Shown here piece after piece: positions 1 to 8,412 of a DNA stretch of 64,000 nt; the first letter of the stretch is position 1, and each line of letters starts with the position of its first letter. The DNA lies in contig NZ_BAAAXV010000005.1 in NCBI RefSeq assembly GCF_039535785.1, positions 992,001 through 1,056,000 of the forward strand, given 5' to 3'. The stretch comes from Nonomuraea helvata (GTDB lineage: Bacteria > Actinomycetota > Actinomycetes > Streptosporangiales > Streptosporangiaceae). The notes under the pieces were generated by a model, which worked only from the letters and a program-made list of their open reading frames with translations, did no database searches and was not told the origin of the DNA. The position numbers and the translations under genes were made by a program.

Positions 1-230
1 TGCTGGGCTCGGTGCTGTCGCTGGAGTCGGGCGCCGAGCGGCTCACCCAGATCCGCGGCGTGGTCCCCGCCCCGGCGGACTTCCCGCCCGGCTGCCGCTT
101 CGCCGACCGGTGCCCGATGGCCACGGACGTGTGCCGTACCGAGACCCCGGTGCTGGAGGGGACCGCGACACACGCGGCGGCCTGCCACCATCCCGCGGTG
201 TCCCTCGTGAGGAGTGAGCAGCGTGCTTGA
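1..230 (+). CDS. Oligopeptide/dipeptide ABC transporter ATP-binding protein, C-terminal end (5' truncated)
   Basis: Only the last 76 codons are in the window; the reading frame is open from base 3 to the TGA ending at 230. The tail contains the Cys-rich segment characteristic of the OppD/DppD C-terminal extension (GCRFADRCPMATDVC, then ACHHP). That extension follows the ATPase core in peptide and nickel importers. It overlaps the next ATPase gene by 17 bp, as expected for a DppD-DppF pair in one operon. The protein would be a cytoplasmic ATPase subunit at the membrane. The substrate cannot be told from this fragment. Confidence 0.85.
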   Translation, partial: LGSVLSLESGAERLTQIRGVVPAPADFPPGCRFADRCPMATDVCRTETPVLEGTATHAAACHHPAVSLVRSEQRA

Positions 231-1212
231 GCTCAAGGACGTGCACGTCGTGCACAAGGCCCGCTCCGGCGGGTTGCTCTCCCGCGACCGCGTGTACGCG
301 CTGACCGGGGCGGACCTCACGGTGAGCCCCGGGGAGACGGTGGGCGTGGTCGGCGAGTCGGGGTGCGGCAAGTCCACGCTGGCCAAGGTGCTGGTCGGCC
401 TGCAGCGGCCGACCCAGGGCACGGTGACGTTCCGCGGCAAGGACCTGTGGTCGCTGAAGGAGCCCGAGCGGCGCGCCCTGATCGGGTCGAGCATCGGGAT
501 GATCTTCCAGGACCCGTCCACGGCGCTCAACCGCCGCCTGCCCGTCAGGCAGATCCTGCGCGACCCGCTCAACGTGCACCGCCGCGGCACCCCGGCCGAG
601 CGCGACGCCCGCGTACGCGAGCTGATCGACCTGGTGGGCCTGCCCTCGAGCGCCGCCGACGCGCTGCCGAGCCAGCTGTCCGGCGGCCAGCGCCAGCGCG
701 TGGCCGTGGCCAGGGCGCTCGCGCTCGAACCCGAGCTGGTCGTGGCCGACGAGCCCACCAGCGCGCTGGACGTGTCGGTCCGCGCCCAGATCCTCAACCT
801 GCTGCTCGACCTCAAGGAACGGCTCGGGCTCGCGCTGGTGTTCGTCTCGCACGACATCCAGACCGTACGCAGGATGAGCGACCGCGTGATCACCATGTAT
901 CTCGGCAGGATCGTCGAGCAGGCGCCCGCGCAGGTCATGCCGCTGGGCGCCCGCCACCCGTACACGCGGGCGCTGTTCTCCGCGACGCCGGGGCTCATCT
1001 CGCCGATCAACCCGATCCCGCTCGTGGGCGTCGTGCCCTCGGCCACCAGGCCGCCGAGCGGGTGCCCGTTCCGCACCCGGTGCTGGCGGGCAGACGACCA
1101 GTGTGCCGCGGAGTGGCCCGCGGCACAGGCCGAAGACGACCACCTCTTCCACTGCCACCACCCGGTGGCGGCGGGAGCGACCGATGTAGAGCTGATCCAG
1201 GAGCGCGCATGA
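214..1212 (+). CDS. Oligopeptide/dipeptide ABC transporter ATP-binding protein (DppF/OppF type)
   Basis: This 332-residue cytoplasmic ATPase powers uptake of a peptide-like substrate. Walker A is GESGCGKST (about residues 47-55), the ABC signature is LSGGQRQRV, Walker B is LVVADEP, and the H-loop is in VSHD. The OppF/DppF C-terminal extension with paired cysteines follows (CPFRTRCW ... FHCHHP). The GTG start at 214 lies inside the preceding ATPase gene, and the stop overlaps the next ATG by 4 bp. The gene is therefore translationally coupled on both sides. The neighbouring lyase suggests the imported compound may feed a sugar-acid or amino-acid aldolase step. Confidence 0.93.
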   Translation: MSSVLELKDVHVVHKARSGGLLSRDRVYALTGADLTVSPGETVGVVGESGCGKSTLAKVLVGLQRPTQGTVTFRGKDLWSLKEPERRALIGSSIGMIFQDPSTALNRRLPVRQILRDPLNVHRRGTPAERDARVRELIDLVGLPSSAADALPSQLSGGQRQRVAVARALALEPELVVADEPTSALDVSVRAQILNLLLDLKERLGLALVFVSHDIQTVRRMSDRVITMYLGRIVEQAPAQVMPLGARHPYTRALFSATPGLISPINPIPLVGVVPSATRPPSGCPFRTRCWRADDQCAAEWPAAQAEDDHLFHCHHPVAAGATDVELIQERA

Positions 1213-2114
1213 GTCTGACCGGTGTCATCCCCCCGGTTTGCACCCCGATGACCCCCGACTACGAGGTGGACGCCGCCTCGCTCGTCCGGCTGGTCGACCA
1301 CCTGCTGGACGGCGGTGTCGACGGGCTGTTCGTGCTGGGCTCGTCGTCGGAGGTGGCGTACCTGACGGACGCGCAGCGGCGGGTGGTGCTGGACACCGTG
1401 GTCGGCCACGTGGGCGGGCAGGTGCCGGTGCTGGCCGGGGTGATCGACATGACGACGCCGCGCGTGCTGGAGCACGTGCGGGTCGCGGTCGAGGCCGGGG
1501 CGTCGGGAGTGGTGGCGACCGCGCCGTTCTACACGCGTACGCATCCGGACGAGATCCGTACCCATTTCCGTACCGTCGCCGCCCGCGGCGGGCTGCCGGT
1601 CTACGCCTATGACCTGCCGGTCTCCGTGCACACCAAGCTGACCGCGGACCTGCTGCTCGAGCTGGCCGCCGAAGGGGCGCTGGCCGGGCTGAAGGACTCC
1701 AGCGGCGACGACGGCGGGTTGCGCGAGGTCATCATGGGCCGCGAGGCGCCGTTCAGCGTGCTCACCGGGTCAGAGGTGACCGTGGACTCGGCCCTGTGGA
1801 TGGGCGCCGACGGCGTGGTGCCCGGGCTGGGCAACGTGGACCCGCAGGGGTACGTGGAGCTGTACCGCTGCGCCGTACGCGGCGACTGGGAGGCCGCCAG
1901 GATGCAGCAGGAGCGCCTGATCAGGCTGTTCGAGATAGTCCGCGTCGGTGGCTCGCGCATGGGCGGCAGCTCTTCCGGCCTCGGCGCTTTCAAGGCCGCA
2001 CTCCACCTACGCGGTGTCATCGACTGCCCGATCACCGCGCTCCCGCAGATTCCGTTGAACGACGACGAGGTCGGCCGGATCGGCAAGCTCCTGGCTGCCG
2101 CGGGGCTGCTCTGA
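1209..2114 (+). CDS. Dihydrodipicolinate synthase/N-acetylneuraminate lyase family protein
   Basis: A 301-residue class I aldolase-type TIM barrel of the DapA/NanA family, close to the usual 290-310 residues. Visible are the substrate-carboxylate loop GSSSE (44-48), the catalytic tyrosine in VYAY (Y134) and the Schiff-base lysine in AGLKDSSG (K162). The family condenses or cleaves pyruvate with an aldehyde. Because the ATG overlaps the stop of a peptide-type ABC ATPase by 4 bp, a catabolic role on an imported compound is more likely than lysine biosynthesis. It stops only 1 bp before the end of a convergent gene. The exact substrate is not determinable here. Confidence 0.9.
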   Translation: MSLTGVIPPVCTPMTPDYEVDAASLVRLVDHLLDGGVDGLFVLGSSSEVAYLTDAQRRVVLDTVVGHVGGQVPVLAGVIDMTTPRVLEHVRVAVEAGASGVVATAPFYTRTHPDEIRTHFRTVAARGGLPVYAYDLPVSVHTKLTADLLLELAAEGALAGLKDSSGDDGGLREVIMGREAPFSVLTGSEVTVDSALWMGADGVVPGLGNVDPQGYVELYRCAVRGDWEAARMQQERLIRLFEIVRVGGSRMGGSSSGLGAFKAALHLRGVIDCPITALPQIPLNDDEVGRIGKLLAAAGLL

Positions 2115-2115
2115 G

Positions 2116-2373
2116 CTATGCCGTGCCGGCCAGCTGGGCCACGTCCTCGGCACCGTCCTCGATCAACTTCGAGGCCAGGTTGGACAGCGCCCGCCCGGCG
2201 GCCAGTTCGTCCCCGATCCCGGGGACCGGCCGGTCGCTGGGATTGCGCCGGGCGTGGGCCACGCTCTCGTGCCGTTTGCCGTCAGCAGTGAACAGCACCG
2301 CCGTGGCCGTGGTCACGGCGTCGTTGTCGTCTTCACTGATCCAGATCTGTATGTTCCACTGCTTGTAATCCAT
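2116..2373 (-). CDS. DUF1876 (dsRBD-fold) small protein
   Basis: An 85-residue protein beginning MDYKQW, matching the actinobacterial DUF1876 family: an N-terminal beta strand with WNIQIWI, an acidic EDDND turn, TTATAVLF and a helix ending in the conserved ALSNLASKLIEDGA. The fold is reported as similar to double-stranded RNA-binding domains, but the function is unknown. The ATG at 2373 is preceded by a GGGAGG-type ribosome binding site about 12 nt upstream. An in-frame start 45 bp earlier lacks one. The stop lies 1 bp from the convergent lyase stop, leaving no room for separate terminators. Confidence 0.8.
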   Translation of the reverse strand: MDYKQWNIQIWISEDDNDAVTTATAVLFTADGKRHESVAHARRNPSDRPVPGIGDELAAGRALSNLASKLIEDGAEDVAQLAGTA

Positions 2374-2501
2374 GGAGGACCACCTCCCTACCTTCGAGGA
2401 TCTCTCGTGTGAGCCCAAAGGTAAAGGTCAGAGGCCTGGAGCGGTCCTCCTGAGCAGGATCTCCGGCGCGCGGCCCGCGGCCGATCGGAGAGACTGGGGC
2501 C

Positions 2502-3374
2502 ATGACCGAGATCGCCGTCGCCGACGGCTCCTGGACGTTCAACGGCGAGTTACTGCGCATCATCCCGGGCAGCGACAAGAGCGTGCACGAGCTGCGCAAG
2601 ACACTGGGCGAGGTGGTGGTCCCGCTCGAGGCGATCGCGAGCGTGGCGTTCGAGCCGGCGCGCAAGGGCGGCCACCTGCGGCTGCGGCTGCGCAAGGGTG
2701 CCGATCCGCTGTCGGATGCGGTGGCGGGGCTGCTCGGACCGCCCGCCGACCCGTACCGGCTGGCCGTCCCGAAGGACCGTACGGGCGCGGCCGAGTACTT
2801 CGCCGACGAGGTCCGTGACACCCTGCTCATCCACCAGGCCCCCACCTCCGCCTGCGAGGACTACCTCCTGCCTGGCCCCTCCGTGCCCATCTCGGCCACC
2901 GCCGGAGACGGCACGGCGCTCTTCGACGGGGAGCGGGTCCGCCTGGAGTGGACCGTGTTCGCGAGCTCGGAGAAGGAGAAGGCGGGGCCGCAGGAGTTCC
3001 CGCTGTCGGACGTGGCCGGGGTGGAGTGGACACCGCAGTCGGGCATGGGGTACGGCTCACTCCGCTTCCGTCTCAAAGGCGACGGACCGGCGCTGGCGCC
3101 GCAGAAGGACCTCCGCTGCGTGGCGTGGAGCATCCAGCGGTACGGCGGCGCCACCGCTCTGGTCGCCGCGGCGGTGCTGGCCCGCCTGCCCCGCGCGTCC
3201 GAGCTGCCGCCTCCCCCGCCGCCTTCCTTGCCGCCGCCCGTCTCCGACGACGTGCACGACGCGGTGCTGCGCCGCCTGGCGGAGCTCGGTGAGCTGCACC
3301 GGTCGGGCGTGCTGACCGACGAGGAGTTCGCGGCGGCCAAGCAGGCCATGATCCGCCGCCTCCAGGAGTCGTGA
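2502..3374 (+). CDS. DUF4429 and SHOCT domain protein
   Basis: This 290-residue soluble protein appears to hold two copies of the PH-like DUF4429 module. The first covers about residues 5-105 (WTFNGELLRII ... VPLEAIASVAFEPARKGGHLRLRL) and the second about 125-220 (LFDGERVRLEW ... FPLSDVAGVEWTP). A proline-rich linker (PPPPPPSLPPP) follows. A C-terminal SHOCT helix pair (DAVLRRLAELGELHRSGVLT) occupies about 250-290. SHOCT is a short putative oligomerisation or nucleic-acid-binding helix. The function is unknown. The gene is divergent from the DUF1876 gene, with a 128-bp gap that must hold both promoters. Confidence 0.82.
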   Translation: MTEIAVADGSWTFNGELLRIIPGSDKSVHELRKTLGEVVVPLEAIASVAFEPARKGGHLRLRLRKGADPLSDAVAGLLGPPADPYRLAVPKDRTGAAEYFADEVRDTLLIHQAPTSACEDYLLPGPSVPISATAGDGTALFDGERVRLEWTVFASSEKEKAGPQEFPLSDVAGVEWTPQSGMGYGSLRFRLKGDGPALAPQKDLRCVAWSIQRYGGATALVAAAVLARLPRASELPPPPPPSLPPPVSDDVHDAVLRRLAELGELHRSGVLTDEEFAAAKQAMIRRLQES

Positions 3375-3437
3375 CCGCCCGCGAGCCGGCGCCGGTGGAG
3401 AATGGGCGCGAAGACGCCCATGACCTGAGGAGCGAGT

Positions 3438-3866
3438 GTGACCCGCGACGAAGAGAGACTCCTGCGCCGCGCCATCGAGCTGGCCGCGGAGGCCCGCGCG
3501 GGCGGCAACCCGCCGTTCGGCTCCCTGCTGGCGACCTCGGACGGCACCGTCCTGGCCGAGGAGCGCAACACCTCGCTCACCGACCGCGACATCACCGCCC
3601 ACCCGGAGCTGAAGCTGGCCCGCTGGGCCGCCCGCGAGCTCGACCCGGCTGCGGCGGCCACGACCACGATGTACACGAGCTGCCAGCCGTGCGGCATGTG
3701 CGCGGGGGCGATCGCCCGCTCCGGCCTGGGGCGCGTCGTCTACGCGCTCTCCGGCGAACAGCTCGACGGCCTCAAGCCGCCGGGCAGCGCCTTCGTGGAC
3801 CCGCCCGCCGAGGGCCCGGCCCTGTACGAGGTGGCCCGCGTGCCGGTGGAGGGCTACTACGGTTGA
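3438..3866 (+). CDS. Nucleoside deaminase (CDA/guanine deaminase superfamily)
   Basis: A 142-residue zinc-dependent deaminase. The zinc ligands are H55 in the HPE motif (E57 the proton shuttle) and C85/C88 in QPCGMC. The N-terminal helix and GGNPPFGSLL are typical of cytosine/guanine/tRNA-adenosine deaminases. HPE replaces the commoner HAE, a substitution I recall from actinomycete nucleoside deaminases. The GTG start at 3438 has a GAGGAG element just upstream. The substrate (guanine, cytosine or another nucleobase) cannot be decided. The tRNA deaminase TadA is less likely because TadA typically keeps HAE and a longer C-terminal helix. Confidence 0.85.
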   Translation: MTRDEERLLRRAIELAAEARAGGNPPFGSLLATSDGTVLAEERNTSLTDRDITAHPELKLARWAARELDPAAAATTTMYTSCQPCGMCAGAIARSGLGRVVYALSGEQLDGLKPPGSAFVDPPAEGPALYEVARVPVEGYYG

Positions 3867-3879
3867 TCCCCCATCAACC
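3861..3879. repeat. Perfect 7-bp inverted repeat with C5 loop over the deaminase stop codon
   Basis: GGTTGAT-CCCCC-ATCAACC spans the TGA stop of the deaminase gene (3864-3866). There is no following T-run, so it is at best a weak terminator. It could equally be an operator for the ABC/two-component operon starting about 45 bp downstream. Confidence 0.4.
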
Positions 3880-3924
3880 GTTCGGAGGATGTTGAAAGCC
3901 TCGGCCGCGAACGACTCTCAATAC

Positions 3925-4637
<713 letters not shown>

Positions 4638-4641
<4 letters not shown>

Positions 4642-5360
4642 GAGGCATCACTCAGGTCATCGGGGTCGAGCTCAAGCTCATCATGCGGGATCCGATGTCG
4701 GCGTTCTTCGCGCTGGCCTTCCCGGCGATCATGCTCTGGGTCAAGTTGCGCGGCGGCAAGCCCCTGCCCGGCGGACTGCCGGCGGTGGACGCCACAGTGC
4801 CGATGCTGAGCGTCTTCGTCATCGGCTTGGCCGCGCTGGTCGTCCTGCCGGCCACGCTGGCGCAGTACCGCGAGCGCCGGGTGCTCAAGCGGATGCGCGC
4901 CACTCCCGCCTCGCCCGGGATGCTGTTCGGCGCCCAGTGGGTCGCTCACATGCTGCTGGCCCTGCTCGGCACGGCGCTGCTGGTGGTGATCGGCCTCGTG
5001 GCCTACGACCTGTCGGCTCCCGCGAACGTGGGCGCGGTGGTCCTGGCCTGGGTCCTGGCCGCGCTGAGCCTCAGCGGCATCGGCCTGCTGCTCGGGGCCG
5101 TCGTCCCCTCCGGCCGTACGGCGACCGTGATCGGGCTGAGCCTGTTCTTCCCGATGGTCTTCATCTCCGGCGCCGTGATCCCCCGCGAGACCATGGGCGG
5201 TGCGATGCGGGCCATCGGCGACCTGACCCCCATGGCCCCCGCTGTCCAGGCGATCCGCGACGGCTGGGAGGGCCACCCGGTCTCGCCCGTGTCGCTGATC
5301 ATCATGATCGCGATCTGCCTCGTCGCCGGCGGCGGCGCCGTGAAGGCGTTCCGTTGGTGA
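4638..5360 (+). CDS. ABC-2 type transporter permease
   Basis: A 240-residue membrane protein with about six hydrophobic segments: roughly residues 20-35, 55-75, 95-125, 130-155, 160-180 and 215-235. It matches the ABC-2 permease fold seen in daunorubicin/antibiotic exporters (GAVIPRETMGGAMRAIGDLTP near the end). It pairs with the preceding ATPase through an ATGA overlap and with the next gene through a GTGA overlap, so ATPase, permease and kinase are translationally coupled. It is likely a homodimer with two ATPase subunits in the cytoplasmic membrane. Confidence 0.9.
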
Positions 5361-6547
5361 GCAGCGGACCCGGTCCCAGTCGCTGGGACCGGGTCTGGCC
5401 CGTGCTCCCGTACCTGTTCATCCTGCTCCCTGCCGGCGCCTCGCTGCTCCAGCACTGGCGGCTCGACACGCTCGCTCTGACCCTGTTCGCCGTGGGCTGG
5501 CACGGGCTCATGGTCACCACCGGGTGGGTCAGGAGGCCGGCGGTGGCGATCGTCTACTTCGGCGTCCTGCTCGCCGCGATCGGGGCGCTGGTCAGCATCG
5601 ACTCGCTGTTCACGGTGGCCGGGCCGGCGGCGTTCATCCAGGCCTTCGCGGTCCTGCCCCGGTGGTGGGCCTACGCGGGGGTGATGGCGACCGCGGGCGT
5701 GCTGGTCTCCATGCGGCCCGATCCCGGGCGCTCTCCTGGCCAGCTGCTCTACTCGTTCCTGGTGGCCGCGCTGGTGGCCTCCGCGATCGGCTTCGTCGTA
5801 CAGACCATCTCCGACCAGAACGAGAGCCGCAAAGTGATGATCGCGCAACTCCAGGAGACCAGCGCCAAGCTGGCCGCGCTCGCCGAGGAGAACGCGGACC
5901 TGCAGGCCCAGCTGCTGACCCGGGCCCGCGAGGCCGGGGTGCTGGACGAGCGGCAGCGCATGGCCCGGGAGATCCACGACACTATCGCGCAGGGGCTGAC
6001 CGCCATCGTCACCCAGATCGAGGCCGCCGAAGAGGAGCTCGACGACGTGGCCGCCGCCCGGGTCCGCCTCGACACGGTACGCACCCTGGCCAGGGACAAC
6101 CTGAAGGAGGCGCGTCGTTCGGTGCGGGCTCTGCGCCCGGCGCCGCTGGCCGGATCGCAGCTCCCCGCCGCCGTCCAGGACGTCGCCGACACATGGACGC
6201 GGGCCGGCGGCGTACCGGCCTCGCTGTCGGTCACCGGCGACGCCCGCCCGCTGCACCCGGAGGTGGAGGCCACTCTGCTGCGGGTGGCGCAGGAGGCGCT
6301 GGCCAACGTCGCCAAGCACGCCTCGGCCGGACGGGTTGCCCTCACCCTGTCGTACATGGAAGATGTCGTGGTGCTGGACGTACGTGACGACGGGGCCGGT
6401 TTCACCCCGTCCGGGGAGGCAAGCGGCTTCGGCCTCATCTCGATGCGCCAGCGCGTGACCAGGCTGGCCGGCGACTTCCAGATCGAGTCGGCACCCGGCG
6501 AGGGCACCGGTCTTTCCGCCACCATCCCCGCCATCCCGGCTGAGTGA
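5357..6547 (+). CDS. Membrane sensor histidine kinase (HisKA_3, NarL/LiaS-like)
   Basis: A 396-residue kinase. The N-terminal about 155 residues hold 4-5 transmembrane segments without a large extracellular domain. A coiled-coil (AQLQETSAKLAALAEENADL) leads to a HisKA_3 dimerisation domain. The phosphoacceptor is H207 in REIHDTIAQGL. A HATPase_c domain follows with VAQEALANVAKHA, DDGAGF and GFGLISMRQR. The GTG start at 5357 overlaps the permease stop. The response regulator begins 3 bp after its stop. Signal perception is probably in the membrane or through the ABC permease, the 'intramembrane-sensing' layout. Confidence 0.92.
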   Translation: MSSGPGPSRWDRVWPVLPYLFILLPAGASLLQHWRLDTLALTLFAVGWHGLMVTTGWVRRPAVAIVYFGVLLAAIGALVSIDSLFTVAGPAAFIQAFAVLPRWWAYAGVMATAGVLVSMRPDPGRSPGQLLYSFLVAALVASAIGFVVQTISDQNESRKVMIAQLQETSAKLAALAEENADLQAQLLTRAREAGVLDERQRMAREIHDTIAQGLTAIVTQIEAAEEELDDVAAARVRLDTVRTLARDNLKEARRSVRALRPAPLAGSQLPAAVQDVADTWTRAGGVPASLSVTGDARPLHPEVEATLLRVAQEALANVAKHASAGRVALTLSYMEDVVVLDVRDDGAGFTPSGEASGFGLISMRQRVTRLAGDFQIESAPGEGTGLSATIPAIPAE

Positions 6548-6550
6548 GCC

Positions 6551-7180
6551 ATGCCGATTCGCCTGATCATCGTCGACGATCATCCGGTCGTACGCGACGG
6601 CCTGCGCGGGATCTTCACCGACGACGCGTTCGAGGTGGTCGGCGAGGCCGGCGACGGCCTCGAGGCGCTCGCCGTGGTCGGCCGCACCCACCCTGACGTC
6701 GTGCTCACCGACCTGCGCATGCCCAGGATGGGCGGCGCCGAGCTCATCCGCCGTCTCCAGGAGGAGGCCCCGGGCGTCCGCGTGCTCGTCCTGACCACGT
6801 ACGACAACGACGCCGACGTGCTCCCCGCCATCGAGGAGGGCGCGACCGGCTACCTGCTCAAGGACACCCCACGCGCTGAGCTCCGCCGTGCCGTCCAGGC
6901 CGCGGCCCGCGGCGATACCGTGCTGTCCCCCTCCGTGGCGGGCGTGCTGACCCAGCGGATCCGCGCGCCGCAGCAGCAGGCCCTCAGCCCTCGCGAGCTC
7001 GAGGTCCTCTCGCTCATCTCGCGGGGCGCCACGAACCGCGAGGTCGCCAGGAAACTGTTCATCACGGAGGCCACCGTGAAGACGCACCTGCTGCACATCT
7101 TCGGCAAGCTCGAGGTCAACGACCGTGCCGCGGCCGTCGCCGCCGCGTATGAGACCGGCCTGCTGCGGCCGGGAACCTGA
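6551..7180 (+). CDS. NarL/FixJ-family response regulator
   Basis: A 209-residue regulator. The receiver domain (1-120) has the acidic pair D9/D10, the phosphoacceptor D54 in VLTDLRMP, T/S in LTTYD and K in LLKDTP. The C-terminal LuxR-type HTH (about 145-200) reads LSPRELEVLSLISRGATN ... TVKTHLLHIFGKL. It is the cognate partner of the kinase immediately upstream and probably controls the ABC exporter operon it belongs to. No binding site for it was identified. Confidence 0.94.
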   Translation: MPIRLIIVDDHPVVRDGLRGIFTDDAFEVVGEAGDGLEALAVVGRTHPDVVLTDLRMPRMGGAELIRRLQEEAPGVRVLVLTTYDNDADVLPAIEEGATGYLLKDTPRAELRRAVQAAARGDTVLSPSVAGVLTQRIRAPQQQALSPRELEVLSLISRGATNREVARKLFITEATVKTHLLHIFGKLEVNDRAAAVAAAYETGLLRPGT

Positions 7181-7203
7181 ATCGGCCGTGCCGTAGCCAT
7201 ATG

Positions 7204-7243
7204 CATTGATGCAATGATTGCGTCAATGTATCATGACGTCATG
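7204..7243 (+). promoter_or_regulatory. Leaderless promoter with two dyads (fic operator)
   Basis: A -35-like TTGATG (7206-7211) and a -10-like TATCAT (7229-7234) are separated by exactly 17 bp. They place transcription start at about 7241, the A of an ATG, predicting a leaderless mRNA. Overlapping them are a near-perfect inverted repeat (ATTGATGCAAT, G, ATTGCGTCAAT; 7205-7227, 10 of 11 bp) and a perfect 12-bp palindrome CATGACGTCATG (7232-7243). The dyad centres lie about 21 bp apart, two helical turns. This is a strong candidate operator for autoregulation by the Fic protein's C-terminal HTH. Confidence 0.6.
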
Positions 7244-8377
7244 TTGTATGCTACGCCGTCCCTCTCGGCGCAGGACAGCCGGGTTCTCGAAGAGATCGAG
7301 GCAGCCCGGCGCGCGTTGCGTCATCAGGTTCGCGCCACACCCGCGAAGTGGACTGCAGGGCTTCGAAAGTTTCTGACCGCCGACGCGGTCGCCGCCTCCA
7401 ACTCCATCGAAGGCTTCAAGGTCTCCACCATCGACGTCGAAGACCTGATGGAGGGCGAGCGAGACGTGGATGTCTCAGAAGAGAACCGCGAGGAGACCCT
7501 CGCCTACCAGCTGATGATGACCTACATCCAGACTCTCCACGACGTCGAGGACTTCCACTACAGCACCGGTTTCCTCAACGCGCTTCACTGGATGCTGCAG
7601 GGCCACCGCCACACCGTGCGCAAGCCGGCCGGGCAATGGCGCAAGGGCCCCGTCTACGTCACCGACGCCCGTGATCCGAGCATCGCCGCCTACACCGCGC
7701 CCGAGGCGCCGGCCGTACCTGACCTGATGCGCGAGTTCTGCGACTGGCTCAACACCGACGGCGGCGAGAACCCGCTCATCAGAGCAGCCATGGCCCACCT
7801 GCACCTGGTCTCGATCCACCCCTGGGCCGACGGCAACGGACGGATGTCGCGCTCGCTTCAGACCCTGGTCATCGCCAGGGACGGGGTGCTCGCGCCGGAG
7901 TTCTCCTCCATCGAGGCATGGCTGGGCAGGCCGGGCAACACTTGGGAGTACTACGCCGTGCTCGGCCGACGCGGCGCAACTTATCGCCCTGATCAGGATG
8001 TCTCGGAGTGGATCCGGTTCAACCTCACCGCCTACCATCAGCAGGGTCAAACGGTAAAGGCCCGCCTTGAACGCTCGAACCAGGTATGGGTGCAGCTGGA
8101 GGAGTTCGCCCGGCAACGGCGGCTGGACGAGCGCGTGGTGACCGCGCTGCACGATGCGGCCATGTCCGGACGCGTCCGCCGCAGCCGATACGAGACCGCC
8201 GAGGGTCTCAGCGTTCAACAGGCTCAACGAGACCTGCGCGACCTGGTCACCGCCCAACTGCTCACCCCGGTCGGCAAGACCCGTGCCCGCTTCTACACCG
8301 CCGGGCCGGACTTCCCGGAGGCGGTGCTGGAGATCGCCCGGACCCCGTCGGCCCTGGTGGACCCGTACGGCCCCTGA
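7241..8377 (+). CDS. Fic-domain protein with C-terminal winged-helix (class II, self-inhibited)
   Basis: This 378-residue protein is likely an AMP transferase (or another Fic nucleotidyl/phosphoryl transferase) acting on a cytoplasmic protein. The Fic motif is HPWADGNGR, with catalytic H193 counted from 7241. The N-terminal inhibitory helix motif SNSIEG carries E57, as in class II Fic enzymes that self-inhibit. The Fic_N segment precedes it. About residues 285-360 form a DNA-binding-like wHTH (RRSRYETAEGLSVQQAQRDLRDL). The start at 7241 is preferred because it coincides with the predicted +1 of a leaderless promoter; 7214 and 7226 are in-frame alternatives. Confidence 0.88.
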   Translation: MLYATPSLSAQDSRVLEEIEAARRALRHQVRATPAKWTAGLRKFLTADAVAASNSIEGFKVSTIDVEDLMEGERDVDVSEENREETLAYQLMMTYIQTLHDVEDFHYSTGFLNALHWMLQGHRHTVRKPAGQWRKGPVYVTDARDPSIAAYTAPEAPAVPDLMREFCDWLNTDGGENPLIRAAMAHLHLVSIHPWADGNGRMSRSLQTLVIARDGVLAPEFSSIEAWLGRPGNTWEYYAVLGRRGATYRPDQDVSEWIRFNLTAYHQQGQTVKARLERSNQVWVQLEEFARQRRLDERVVTALHDAAMSGRVRRSRYETAEGLSVQQAQRDLRDLVTAQLLTPVGKTRARFYTAGPDFPEAVLEIARTPSALVDPYGP

Positions 8378-8412
8378 CGCTCGCGTTTCTCCGCGGCGAT
8401 GGGATCGATAGA

